From: Pedobacter sp. MC2016-05
GTDB taxonomy: Bacteria; Bacteroidota; Bacteroidia; Sphingobacteriales; Sphingobacteriaceae
Reading direction: 5' to 3'
NCBI RefSeq assembly: GCF_026239735.1
Contig: NZ_JAPIVT010000004.1
Location: forward strand, 1 to 64,000
Length of the DNA: 64,000 bases
Shown here: in pieces, positions 1 through 8,698 of the stretch
Layout: every line of letters starts with the position of its first letter
Position numbering within the stretch: position 1 is the stretch's first letter
Position numbers and translations under genes: made by a program
Notes under the pieces: generated by a model
The model's database searches: none
The model's input: the letters and a program-made list of their open reading frames with translations, nothing else
What the model was told of the DNA's origin: nothing

Positions 1-87
1 CGCTTTTGCCCGTTTTAACAAAATAATGGTTAAATAAACATTTCTAGCCAGCAATAAACGAACAACACATAGGATTTATTTAAATAC

Positions 88-122
88 AAAAAAAAAGCTG
101 CCTCATGTATTTTGAGACAGCC
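88..122 (-). terminator. Rho-independent terminator after sucB
   Basis: On the minus strand a stem GCTGTCTCA / TGAGGCAGC with a seven-base loop is followed by a run of nine or more U. It lies about 30 bases past the sucB stop codon and fits the end of the sucAB transcript. Confidence 0.8.
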
Positions 123-150
123 TCTTTATATTTAAGGATAATATTATCGA

Positions 151-1380
151 TTAAACGCCTAACAACAATCTCGCTGGATCTTCTAATAATTGTTTAACAC
201 GAACTAAGAACCCAACAGACTCACGTCCGTCGATAATTCTGTGATCGTATGATAAAGCAACGTACATCATCGGACGAATAACCACTTCACCTTTTTCGGC
301 AATAGGGCGCTCAATAATGTTGTGCATACCTAAAATTGCAGATTGTGGTGCGTTGATGATTGGTGTAGACATCATTGAACCAAATACGCCACCATTAGTG
401 ATGGTGAAAGTTCCACCTGTCATTTCTTCGATCGTTAATTTACCATCGCGGGCCTTTAGTGCTAAAGCTAAAACAGATTTTTCAATTTCTGCTAAGCTCA
501 TACTTTCAGCATTACGAATTACAGGAACAACTAAACCTTTCGGCGCTGAAACCGCTATAGAAACATCAGCGAAGTTATTGTAAACAATTTCTTCACCATC
601 AATGCGAGCATTAACTGCTGGGAAATCTTTCAGTGCTTCTGTAACAGCTTTGGTAAAAAAGCTCATGAAACCTAAACCTACACCATATTTTTCTTTAAAG
701 GAATCTTTATATTTTCCGCGTAGATCCATAATCGGCTTCATATTAACCTCGTTAAAAGTGGTTAACATTGCAGTTTCATTTTTAACCGAAACCAAACGCT
801 TAGCTACTGTTTTACGCAGTGGCGACATTTTCTCACGACGCTCATCACGAGCACCTGCCGGAACTGCAGCCGCAACAGGGGCACTAGCCTTAGGAGCCTC
901 TGGTTTTTTACCAGCTTCTGCTTTTACAGCATCATCTTTGGTAATGCGACCATCAACACCTGTACCTTTAACAGCACCAGCGTCAATACCTTTTTCAGCA
1001 AGAATTTTTCCAGCTGCAGGAGATGGAGTTCCCGTAGCATAGCTCTCTCCAGATGCTTTCTCAGCAACAGGAGCTGTTGTTTTATCCTCAGCTACAACGG
1101 CTTTTTCTTCTGCTTTTGGAGCCTCTGCTTTCGCAGGAGCTGCGCCACCATATTCAATTTTACAAACTACTGCGCCAATAGCCAAAGTATCGCCTTCAGC
1201 AGCTATGGTTTTTAAAGTTCCGGCTTGTTCTGCGGTTAATTCGAAAGTAGCCTTGTCTGATTCTAATTCAGCAATAACTTCATCCATTTCAACAACATCG
1301 CCATCGTTTTTTATCCAACGTGATAAAACAACTTCGGTTATCGACTCACCAACTGGTGGAACTTTTATCTCTAAACTCAT
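151..1380 (-). CDS. sucB: 2-oxoglutarate dehydrogenase E2 (dihydrolipoyl succinyltransferase)
   Basis: E2 core of the 2-oxoglutarate dehydrogenase complex of the TCA cycle; it passes the succinyl group from E1 to CoA in the cytoplasm. Residues 1-80 are a lipoyl domain with the lipoylated lysine in ESDKA (K43). An Ala/Lys/Pro-rich linker follows, then a peripheral subunit-binding domain at about 117-155, a second linker, and the catalytic acyltransferase domain from about 185, ending with SYDHRIIDG (H380 and D384 are the expected active-site residues). A length of 409 residues with one lipoyl domain is normal for SucB. The gene follows sucA by 106 bases on the same strand, so cotranscription is likely. 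Succinyl specificity is inferred mainly from that neighbour. No E3 gene is in the window. Confidence 0.95.
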   Translation of the reverse strand: MSLEIKVPPVGESITEVVLSRWIKNDGDVVEMDEVIAELESDKATFELTAEQAGTLKTIAAEGDTLAIGAVVCKIEYGGAAPAKAEAPKAEEKAVVAEDKTTAPVAEKASGESYATGTPSPAAGKILAEKGIDAGAVKGTGVDGRITKDDAVKAEAGKKPEAPKASAPVAAAVPAGARDERREKMSPLRKTVAKRLVSVKNETAMLTTFNEVNMKPIMDLRGKYKDSFKEKYGVGLGFMSFFTKAVTEALKDFPAVNARIDGEEIVYNNFADVSIAVSAPKGLVVPVIRNAESMSLAEIEKSVLALALKARDGKLTIEEMTGGTFTITNGGVFGSMMSTPIINAPQSAILGMHNIIERPIAEKGEVVIRPMMYVALSYDHRIIDGRESVGFLVRVKQLLEDPARLLLGV

Positions 1381-1486
1381 ATTTTTAAAATTGTAATTTT
1401 TTGTTGTTATATGTTTAAGATTGCAAAGTTGAAATGCTTTGGATACTAAACCCTCTACGTTAAATCCTGCAATCCTTTACATCAAA

Positions 1487-4285
1487 TTAATCTGCTTCTG
1501 CCATCTTTTTGCTCGCTTTTTTTGCCGCTTCTTTAACTTCTTCTTTCTTAATCGGAAGTTCTAAAGCTTTAGCTAAAATATAAGCTTGCTGGTTGGCATG
1601 TTGTTTAGCAAAACCTGTTGCAGTACTACTACTTTCTTTTCTAGAAATTACATCAATACCTTTCAATTCAGTTTTATATAATCTGCGGAATAAATATGGC
1701 CATGCACCCATGTTCTCTGGTTCTTCCTGAACCCAGAAAATTTCAATGGCATTTTTATATTTTTTCTTAATGGCTTCCATTTGGTCAATAGGTGTAGGAT
1801 ATAATTGTTCTACACGAACCAATGCCACATGTTTAACTTGATCAGCCTGTTGTTTTTCCAATAATTCGTAATAGATTTTTCCACTACAGAAAACGATTCT
1901 GGTTACCTCCGCAACTTTAACATTTACATCATCTATTACTTCTTTAAAACCGCCCTCTGTAAATTCTTCAAGTTTCGATACACAAGCAGGGTGACGTAAT
2001 AAACTCTTAGGTGTAAATACAACCAGCGGTTTACGGAAATCGCGTTTAAACTGGCGGCGTAAAACGTGAAAGAAGTTTGCAGGTGTTGTACAATTTGCCA
2101 CTTGCATATTATAATCTGCACAAAGCTCCATAAAACGCTCAATACGTGCTGAAGAGTGTTCTGGTCCCTGACCTTCATACCCGTGAGGCAATAACATTAC
2201 CAAACCGTTTTCGCGTTGCCATTTTGTTTCCGCACTGGCGATGTATTGATCGACAACAATTTGTGCTCCGTTAAAGAAATCTCCAAATTGCGCTTCCCAA
2301 ATGGTTAATGCATTCGGATTAGCCATTGCATAACCATATTCAAATCCTAATACACCATATTCTGATAAGTGAGAATTGTAAATATCAAATGTTGCCTGCT
2401 GATCTGAAATATTAGCTAATGGTACATATTCTTCCTCGCTATCTTCCAATGTTAAAACCGCATGACGGTGTGAGAAAGTACCACGCTCAACATCCTGACC
2501 ACTTAGACGAACCCGTTTACCTTCTGATAACAAAGTACCATAAGCCAACTGCTCCCCCATTGCCCAATCGAAAATATTAGTTTCGTTAACCATCTTGGTC
2601 CGTTCCAAAAATAATTTTTCAATTTTTTTGAAGAACTTTTTATTTGATGGTAAAGTGGTAATGCGCTTTCCAATCTCTAACAACGTAGATTTTTTAACTG
2701 CCGTAACCGGCGATGTTAAGAAATCTTTAGGAGTAGCCATACGTAAATCGGCCCAGGCACCACCAAATTTGATCTCAGCGTTTCCGGCAACATATTCTTT
2801 CGCTTCGATTAAGCGTTCCTGCAAAATACTTCGGAAATCTTTTTCCAATTCTTTCGCTAAACCCGCTTCTAACTTGCCTTCTTTAGTAAGTTGCTCGATA
2901 TAAATTTCCCTTGGATTAGGGTGTTTCTCAATTGTTTTGTACAGTAACGGCTGGGTGAATTTCGGCTCATCAGCTTCATTGTGACCGAAACGACGATAAC
3001 ATAAAATATCGATAAAAACATCGTTTTTATATTTCTGACGATATTCCATTGCCAGGTTAATGGCATAAACCAAAGCTTCAGGATCATCACCATTTACGTG
3101 GAAAACGGGCGATAAAGTGACTTTTGCAATGTCGGTACAATAAGTACTTGTTCGGGCATCTTTATAATTGGTAGTAAAACCGATTTGGTTATTAATCACC
3201 AGGTGAATGGTTCCACCGGTTTTATAACCCTCAAGGCCTGCCATTTGAATTACTTCATAAACAATGCCTTGGCCGGCAACTGAAGCATCTCCGTGAATCA
3301 AGATCGGAGCTAAACGAGAATTATCGCCACCATATTTGAAATCAATTTTCGAACGGCTCATGCCTTCAACCACACCATCTACAGTTTCTAAGTGAGATGG
3401 ATTCGGGCAAAGACTTAAGTGAACACTTTTGCCTGCAACCGTAGTTACATCAGTAGAATAGCCTAAGTGATATTTTACATCACCACCAAAAGGAGTTTCT
3501 GGATTGTAGCTTTTACCTTCAAATTCAGCAAAAATATCTTTATAAGTTTTTTGCATGATATTCGCCAACACATTCAAACGACCGCGGTGCGCCATCCCGA
3601 TTACAAACTCCTCAATTCCTAACTCAGCACCTTTTTCGATTACCGAATCTAATGCTGGAATCAAAGCCTCTGCACCTTCTAAAGAGAAACGTTTCTGACC
3701 TAAAAATTTTGTACCTAAGAAATTCTCGAAACTTACTGCTTCGTTTAATTTTCTAAGAATGCGTTTTTTTTCGTCGATTGAAAAATTAGGCGTATTACGT
3801 GCACTTTCCATTTTCTGTTGAATCCAGTTCAACACTTCAGGCGTACGTAAAAATTTATATTCTGCTCCGATTGAGCTTGTATAAGTCTGTTTTAAGAAAG
3901 CAACAATATCTTTCAGTTTGGCAGCACCAATACCAATTTCAACACCTGAGTTAAAAACCGTTTCTAAATCTGCATCAGATAAACCGAAATTTGCAAGGTC
4001 TAATGTAGGTTGGTGTTTGCGTCTTTCGCGAACAGGATTGGTATGTGTAAACAAATGACCGCGGGTTCTGTAACCATCAATCAAATTTAAAACACTCACC
4101 TCTTTTAAAAATTGTTCCGGAGTTTCGGCTTTAACCGTTGGGGCTTCAGAACCTCTTCCGAAATCAAAACCCTCAAAAAACTTTTGCCAACCAAACTCAA
4201 CTGATTCAGGATCTTGCTGATACGACTGATATAAAGAATCTATATATTCGGCGTTTTCGCCACTAAGATATGATAAACTACCCAT
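1487..4285 (-). CDS. sucA: 2-oxoglutarate dehydrogenase E1 component
   Basis: Thiamine-diphosphate-dependent E1 that decarboxylates 2-oxoglutarate and succinylates the E2 lipoyl arm. At 932 residues it has the full length of the SucA family. The N terminus carries the short E1 leader helix region (YLSGENAEYIDSLY, then SVEFGWQKFFEGF), followed by the dehydrogenase domain with GMAHRGRLNVL and the ThDP/Mg site GDASVAGQG ... INNQIGFTT, then the transketolase-like C-terminal part with LLPHGYEGQGPEHSSAR. It is the first gene of a two-gene operon with sucB. A TAATTTTG box at 4311-4318 and a perfect inverted repeat at 4322-4345 lie upstream and may be its promoter and an operator. Confidence 0.96.
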   Translation of the reverse strand: MGSLSYLSGENAEYIDSLYQSYQQDPESVEFGWQKFFEGFDFGRGSEAPTVKAETPEQFLKEVSVLNLIDGYRTRGHLFTHTNPVRERRKHQPTLDLANFGLSDADLETVFNSGVEIGIGAAKLKDIVAFLKQTYTSSIGAEYKFLRTPEVLNWIQQKMESARNTPNFSIDEKKRILRKLNEAVSFENFLGTKFLGQKRFSLEGAEALIPALDSVIEKGAELGIEEFVIGMAHRGRLNVLANIMQKTYKDIFAEFEGKSYNPETPFGGDVKYHLGYSTDVTTVAGKSVHLSLCPNPSHLETVDGVVEGMSRSKIDFKYGGDNSRLAPILIHGDASVAGQGIVYEVIQMAGLEGYKTGGTIHLVINNQIGFTTNYKDARTSTYCTDIAKVTLSPVFHVNGDDPEALVYAINLAMEYRQKYKNDVFIDILCYRRFGHNEADEPKFTQPLLYKTIEKHPNPREIYIEQLTKEGKLEAGLAKELEKDFRSILQERLIEAKEYVAGNAEIKFGGAWADLRMATPKDFLTSPVTAVKKSTLLEIGKRITTLPSNKKFFKKIEKLFLERTKMVNETNIFDWAMGEQLAYGTLLSEGKRVRLSGQDVERGTFSHRHAVLTLEDSEEEYVPLANISDQQATFDIYNSHLSEYGVLGFEYGYAMANPNALTIWEAQFGDFFNGAQIVVDQYIASAETKWQRENGLVMLLPHGYEGQGPEHSSARIERFMELCADYNMQVANCTTPANFFHVLRRQFKRDFRKPLVVFTPKSLLRHPACVSKLEEFTEGGFKEVIDDVNVKVAEVTRIVFCSGKIYYELLEKQQADQVKHVALVRVEQLYPTPIDQMEAIKKKYKNAIEIFWVQEEPENMGAWPYLFRRLYKTELKGIDVISRKESSSTATGFAKQHANQQAYILAKALELPIKKEEVKEAAKKASKKMAEAD

Positions 4286-4310
4286 TATTTACTGTTTACT
4301 ATAAGCATTA

Positions 4311-4318
4311 CAAAATTA
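4311..4318 (-). promoter_or_regulatory. Putative -7 box of the sucA promoter
   Basis: Reads TAATTTTG on the minus strand, matching the Bacteroidota -7 consensus TAnnTTTG, 25 bases before the sucA start codon. No convincing TTTG box is seen at the usual distance; instead the upstream region is occupied by the inverted repeat at 4322-4345. Confidence 0.45.
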
Positions 4319-4321
4319 GAA

Positions 4322-4345
4322 TTTTACCTTATATAAATGGTAAAA
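4322..4345. promoter_or_regulatory. Inverted repeat upstream of sucA, possible operator
   Basis: Perfect 7-base arms TTTTACC and GGTAAAA separated by 10 bases, giving arm centres 17 bases apart. It starts three bases upstream of the -7 box and covers where a -33 box would sit. The geometry suits a dimeric repressor or activator, but no regulator can be assigned from the sequence. Confidence 0.4.
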
Positions 4346-4547
4346 AACTGGATTAATTGCACAAAAAAATATATTTAGAAACATTCTGACTTTCAGGCGA
4401 ATTTATATCGCAAGGAATTAAAATAATTACTTCTCATGGTTAAGCAAAAGGCAAGCCAATAATTAATTAGTGAATGAGAGAATTAGCGAAATGAAGGAAT
4501 GATAAAATAATTCAATTGGAAAACAATGCTTCAAACTGCATAATTAG

Positions 4548-5822
4548 CTACGAGGCCCAGGTTAAAGCGTAATTCCCTTTCGGATCAAGATTTTTGATGT
4601 TTTTATCGAGATCAAAAACGCTTTTCGATTTTTGATCGTTTCCAACGCCGGCAACATTTGCCCAATTACCCCAATTACTCGCCGGGTTGTAATCAATTAG
4701 TTTTTCCTCAAAATATGCAGCGCCAAAAACCCAGCTCACTTCCAAGTTATTTATTAGATAAAGTGCGGCTGTTTGTCGTGCAATATTTGAAATAAATCCA
4801 GTCTGGTTAAGCTCTGTCATCACTGCATCAACGACGGCAAAGCCAGTTTGTCCGTTTTTCCATTTCGTAAAATTCTCTTGTTCATATTCAACATCAACTA
4901 AACCCTGGCTACCAAAACCATTGGGGTTAAAGAAGGTATTGCCGTATTTTTTGAACATAAAACGGAAATAATCTCGCCAAAGCAATCCTAACAAAACATG
5001 ATTAAACATAGCTTTTGTATTGGGCATTCCTTCCATTTTTTTGATTTCCCAGTATACCTTTCTAGGCGATAAACAGCCCATGGCCAGCCATGCGGAAAGC
5101 TTCGAAGCAAGAATTAAGTTTTTAGAAGTAGCAGCTTGTTGCATGGCCACAGTCACTTTTTGAAGATGCGCCAGCCCTTCAGCTTCGCCACCGGTAAATT
5201 CAAAATCAGCACGTTGATCTTTCTCCTGCGGAAGCAGATTCAGTTCTTCTAATGATGAAAGTGTTCCCCAATCGATAACTTCGGCAACATTGATACGATC
5301 TGGCGCTGGTATACACGGCTTGATAATCGAGTCACGTTCAATTTTCTTTTTGAATTGATTGAAAGCATCAGGAATATCTTTAATTGGAAAAGGAAGATCT
5401 TCTTTATTATACAGGGTATGCCCGATGAAATGTTTCAGGTTGACACGTAATTTCCACAGGGCATTTTCTACTAAAGTAGAAACATGGGTTTCTTCTCTCG
5501 CTACTTCGCGATGATGATAAACTTCGGTGATTTCATATTCCTGAACCAATTGAGGAATGATGTCCTCTGGGTTTCCTTCAGCAATTAAAAGGTTGCCACC
5601 AATTTGTTTTAGTGAATAGCGAAGTCCTAAAACACTTTCTAAAATGAATTGAGCCCGGATGTTACCAGTTTTAAGTGTGTCATATTTTGTTTGACCAAAT
5701 TGACGGGGATCCAAAATATAAACTGGCAAAATAGAATCAGACTTAGCAATAGCCTCCACCAGCATTTCATTATCATGCAAACGGAGATCATTTCTAAACC
5801 AGACTAAAATTTTTTTTGACAT
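4548..5822 (-). CDS. Cryptochrome/photolyase family protein, Cry-DASH-like
   Basis: FAD-binding blue-light protein of the photolyase/cryptochrome family. The N-terminal Rossmann-type antenna domain starts with LVWFRNDLRLHDN and has the Cry-DASH-style stretch DPRQFGQTKYDTLKTG (about residues 38-53). The C-terminal helical FAD domain contains LAMGCLSPRKVYWEI, LLGLLWRDYFRFMF and DYNPASNWGNWANVAGVGND. At 424 residues it is at the short end for Cry-DASH, and its tail ends soon after the FAD domain. These features favour Cry-DASH (single-strand DNA repair or light sensing) over a classical CPD photolyase, but activity cannot be read from sequence. It has its own consensus promoter at 5859-5889. A second photolyase lies 3 kb away at 8699-9997. 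Confidence 0.88.
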   Translation of the reverse strand: MSKKILVWFRNDLRLHDNEMLVEAIAKSDSILPVYILDPRQFGQTKYDTLKTGNIRAQFILESVLGLRYSLKQIGGNLLIAEGNPEDIIPQLVQEYEITEVYHHREVAREETHVSTLVENALWKLRVNLKHFIGHTLYNKEDLPFPIKDIPDAFNQFKKKIERDSIIKPCIPAPDRINVAEVIDWGTLSSLEELNLLPQEKDQRADFEFTGGEAEGLAHLQKVTVAMQQAATSKNLILASKLSAWLAMGCLSPRKVYWEIKKMEGMPNTKAMFNHVLLGLLWRDYFRFMFKKYGNTFFNPNGFGSQGLVDVEYEQENFTKWKNGQTGFAVVDAVMTELNQTGFISNIARQTAALYLINNLEVSWVFGAAYFEEKLIDYNPASNWGNWANVAGVGNDQKSKSVFDLDKNIKNLDPKGNYALTWAS

Positions 5823-5858
5823 CTTAATATTTCGAAAAGGGTGATAAGAACGTAATCA

Positions 5859-5889
5859 CAAATTTATCTTATTTTTTGTCGGCATCAAA
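5859..5889 (-). promoter_or_regulatory. Bacteroidota-type promoter of the Cry-DASH-like gene
   Basis: On the minus strand TTTG (5886-5889), then exactly 19 bases, then TAAATTTG (5859-5866). Both boxes match the Bacteroidota primary sigma factor consensus TTTG-N19..21-TAnnTTTG with no mismatch. The box ends 36 bases before the start codon. Confidence 0.65.
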
Positions 5890-5998
5890 AACCACGAATT
5901 TTCTTTACAAATACTCAACAAAAATTACCGTTATGGAAAAATAGAAAATCGCACATCCTGTATTCAGCTATCCATTTCTAATACATAATAAGAAGAAA

Positions 5999-7636
5999 AT
6001 GAAACGAATCCTAATTGCACTATTATTTCCTTTTGCCACTTTTGCTCAACAACAAATTAAAACAAAAGCCAATTTACAAAGCGTAACGGTATACAATAAC
6101 GGTGCGCAACTCACGCATTCAGGTAAAGTGCATCTTCCAGCAGGAACATCGGAAATTGTAATCAACAATATATCTGGTCGGGTGAATGAAAATTCTATTC
6201 AGGTTGGGGTAACTGCAGGCGTAATGATTTTGGCGGTGCAATTCAACAAAGATTTTTTGAATACTGATGCAGCTAACCCAGAGATTAAAAAATTGAATGA
6301 TAGTGTAAAAATCGTTTCCAGAGAGTTGACTAAAATTAAAAATGCAAAAACTATAGAAGAACAAACTTTAGTTTTATTGGATGAAAACCGAAAATCGGGC
6401 GGTACAAATAACGGCACGAACGTAGCAGAGCTGATTAAATTAGCCGAATATTACCGTACTAAAAGTGCTGAAGTTAGAGCTGCTATTTCGGCGTTAGCAT
6501 TGACGGAAGAAAAACAAAATCAAAAACTTACTGCTTTGCAACAACAAATTGCAGAATTAAGAAACAGCCCAAATCAACAATTGGGACAACTTGTTTTACA
6601 GTTAATGTCTAAAGATAGTGCCGAAGCCGACTATAATGTATCATATGTATGCCCGGCTGCGAACTGGTTAGCCAGTTATGATATTAAGTCGACGAGTACA
6701 GCAAAACCACTTAGCATAGCCTATAAGGCTGCGATTACACAAAGTACAGGTTTGGACTGGAAGAAAGTAAAGCTTTCCTTATCAACAGGAAATCCTAATT
6801 ACAATATCACTGCACCAAACTTAAGTCCGTGGTTTGTGAAAACATATAATCCTATAGGATCAGCCTTGGCTGGAAAAGCTGCAGGAATACGCATTAGAGG
6901 CATGGCATCCCCAATTATAAGAGAGGAAAAAAGTCTGGATGAAGTGGTGGTAACTGGATATTTGAATGCAAAAAAGTCAGAAGCAGCTGTATCAACTATC
7001 AACAACTACACATCCGTTAATGAAACTCAACTTGGTGTTACCTTTGACATTGATATTCCATATGATGTAAACAGCGACAATAAGCCGCATACGGTTTCAT
7101 TTAAAGAATATGAGGTGCCTGCTAAATATAAATATTACGCAGCACCAAAATTAAGTACCGATGCTTTTTTACTGGCTGATGTTATTGATTGGGAGAAGTT
7201 GAATCTTCAAGCGGGAAGTGCCAATATTATTTTTGAAGGCACCTACACCGGAAAATCATTTATAAACCCTGCCAATATTCTAGATACGCTAAGTTTAAGT
7301 ATGGGGAAGGACAAAAAGATTATCATCACTAAAGAAAAACAAGAAGATTTTAGCAGCACTAAATTCATTGGATCGAATAGGAAACAACTTTTCACGTATT
7401 TAATCAAGATTAGAAATACTAAGAAGGAGGCGATTGATCTAACATTGAAAGACCAATATCCGTTGTCTTCTGAGAGTGATATCGAAATTGAATTATTGGA
7501 AAGCAACGGCGCCGAAGTGAATAAAGAAACAGGAATGCTTTCATGGCAATTGAAAATTGCGCCGAATGAAGCCAAAACCATTAAGCTAAGCTATTCGGTT
7601 AAGGCACCAAAAAATAGGATAATTGCAGGGTTGTAG
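5999..7636 (+). CDS. DUF4140/DUF4139 (MuiA-like) secreted protein with a SusC-like insert
   Basis: Begins with a signal peptide ending near TFAQQQ (residue about 19), then a DUF4140-type N-terminal domain, a helical coiled-coil region at about 95-190, and a DUF4139 domain to the end (GLDWKKVKLSLSTGNP at about 251-266; VKAPKN close to the C terminus). It resembles the mucoidy-inhibitor A family, whose biochemical role is unknown. Odd feature: residues 292-321 carry GKAAGIRIRG and then LDEVVVTGY, both hallmark strings of SusC-type TonB-linked receptors, but in reversed order and inside the DUF4139 domain. No operon partner is evident. The likely location is the periplasm or cell surface. Family assignment is good; function is unknown. 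Confidence 0.8.
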   Translation: MKRILIALLFPFATFAQQQIKTKANLQSVTVYNNGAQLTHSGKVHLPAGTSEIVINNISGRVNENSIQVGVTAGVMILAVQFNKDFLNTDAANPEIKKLNDSVKIVSRELTKIKNAKTIEEQTLVLLDENRKSGGTNNGTNVAELIKLAEYYRTKSAEVRAAISALALTEEKQNQKLTALQQQIAELRNSPNQQLGQLVLQLMSKDSAEADYNVSYVCPAANWLASYDIKSTSTAKPLSIAYKAAITQSTGLDWKKVKLSLSTGNPNYNITAPNLSPWFVKTYNPIGSALAGKAAGIRIRGMASPIIREEKSLDEVVVTGYLNAKKSEAAVSTINNYTSVNETQLGVTFDIDIPYDVNSDNKPHTVSFKEYEVPAKYKYYAAPKLSTDAFLLADVIDWEKLNLQAGSANIIFEGTYTGKSFINPANILDTLSLSMGKDKKIIITKEKQEDFSSTKFIGSNRKQLFTYLIKIRNTKKEAIDLTLKDQYPLSSESDIEIELLESNGAEVNKETGMLSWQLKIAPNEAKTIKLSYSVKAPKNRIIAGL

Positions 7637-7690
7637 ATTTATTTTCGGTATGAAGATCCCGCATATGAGAGGATGACGGACTTACAGATG

Positions 7691-7722
7691 GACTTCAAAC
7701 TCCCGACTCCGGACTTCCGACT
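7691..7722. repeat. Short degenerate GACTTCC/GACTCC tandem
   Basis: Four imperfect copies of a GACT(T)CC-like unit (gacttcaaa, ctcccgact, ccggactt, ccgact) lie in the gap between two genes. Such strings recur between genes in many Bacteroidota genomes; no function is known. Low information content. Confidence 0.35.
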
Positions 7723-7739
7723 AAAAACAAACCCTTTTG

Positions 7740-7747
7740 TATCTTTG
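7740..7747 (+). promoter_or_regulatory. Putative -7 box of the epimerase gene
   Basis: TATCTTTG matches TAnnTTTG and ends 13 bases before the ATG at 7761. The -33 element is poor (a TTCC 21 bases upstream). The box overlaps the alternative TTG start at 7737, which argues for the ATG at 7761. Confidence 0.4.
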
Positions 7748-7760
7748 GTGTTTTACACAC

Positions 7761-8666
7761 ATGGCAAAAAAGATTCTAATTACCGGAGCGACTGGACTTG
7801 TGGGCAAAGAGCTCAAAACCCAGCTTGTGAATAAAGGATACGAGGTAAATACGCTATCCCGAAAAGAGGTTAACGATCCGAATAATTTCGTCTGGGACGT
7901 TTACAAAGGAACAATCGATTCCAGGTGTTTAGAAGGTGTAGAGTCAATTATTCATTTAGCCGGCGAACCCGTAGCAGAAAAAAAATGGACTAATGAGCGC
8001 AAAAAACAGATTATTGATAGCCGGGTAAAATCAACGGAACTACTTTACCAAACTATTCAAAACAATCCCGATCATCAAATAAAATCCTTTATTTCAGCAT
8101 CGGCAGTGGGCTTTTATGGCGATTGTGGCGATGAAATATTAACCGAAAACAGCGCCAATGGTTATGGCTTTTTAGCTGAATGTTGCAAACTTTGGGAAGA
8201 TGCTGTTAATAAGGGCAAGAAATTAAGCTTACGCATTGTTAAACTTAGAACTGGAATCGTTTTTAGCAAGGAGGGCGGTGCACTGCCACAATTGGATAAA
8301 CCCATCAAGCTTTTTGTAGGTTCGGCATTGGGCACGGGAAAGCAATGGACACCCTGGTTACATATTGATGACATGGTTGCCATGTATATTTACGCCGTCG
8401 AAAATGTTAAAATGGAAGATTCATACAATGCCTGTGCCCCAGTTCCCGTAACCAACATTGGTTTAACCAAAGCCATTGCAAAACATTTGAAGCGCCCCTT
8501 TTGGCCAATAAAAGTTCCGAAAAAAGTAATAGAATTGTTGTTGGGCGAACGAGCAGAAGCGGTTTTGATGAGCAATAACACATCAGCTCAAAAAATTCTG
8601 GATGCGGGCTTCAAGTTTACATTTACAGATTTAGATGAAGCACTTACTAGTCTCTATCATAAATAA
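7761..8666 (+). CDS. TIGR01777-family NAD(P)-dependent epimerase
   Basis: 301-residue extended short-chain dehydrogenase of the YfcH/SulA-like TIGR01777 family. The N terminus MAKKILITGATGLVGKEL is the nucleotide-binding Rossmann motif; IIHLAGEPVAEKKW and SASAVGFYGD follow as in the family, and a DUF1731-type C-terminal domain covers roughly the last 45 residues (GERAEAVLMSN). Substrate and pathway are unknown for the family; a cytoplasmic oxidoreductase or epimerase is the safest call. The ATG at 7761 is chosen over an upstream in-frame TTG at 7737 because the Rossmann motif starts right after it and the promoter-like box at 7740 would otherwise be inside the gene. The photolyase gene begins 32 bases downstream and is probably cotranscribed. 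Confidence 0.88.
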   Translation: MAKKILITGATGLVGKELKTQLVNKGYEVNTLSRKEVNDPNNFVWDVYKGTIDSRCLEGVESIIHLAGEPVAEKKWTNERKKQIIDSRVKSTELLYQTIQNNPDHQIKSFISASAVGFYGDCGDEILTENSANGYGFLAECCKLWEDAVNKGKKLSLRIVKLRTGIVFSKEGGALPQLDKPIKLFVGSALGTGKQWTPWLHIDDMVAMYIYAVENVKMEDSYNACAPVPVTNIGLTKAIAKHLKRPFWPIKVPKKVIELLLGERAEAVLMSNNTSAQKILDAGFKFTFTDLDEALTSLYHK

Positions 8667-8698
8667 TCTTATTCTAAGTCCTCAAAGCATATTCTTAA

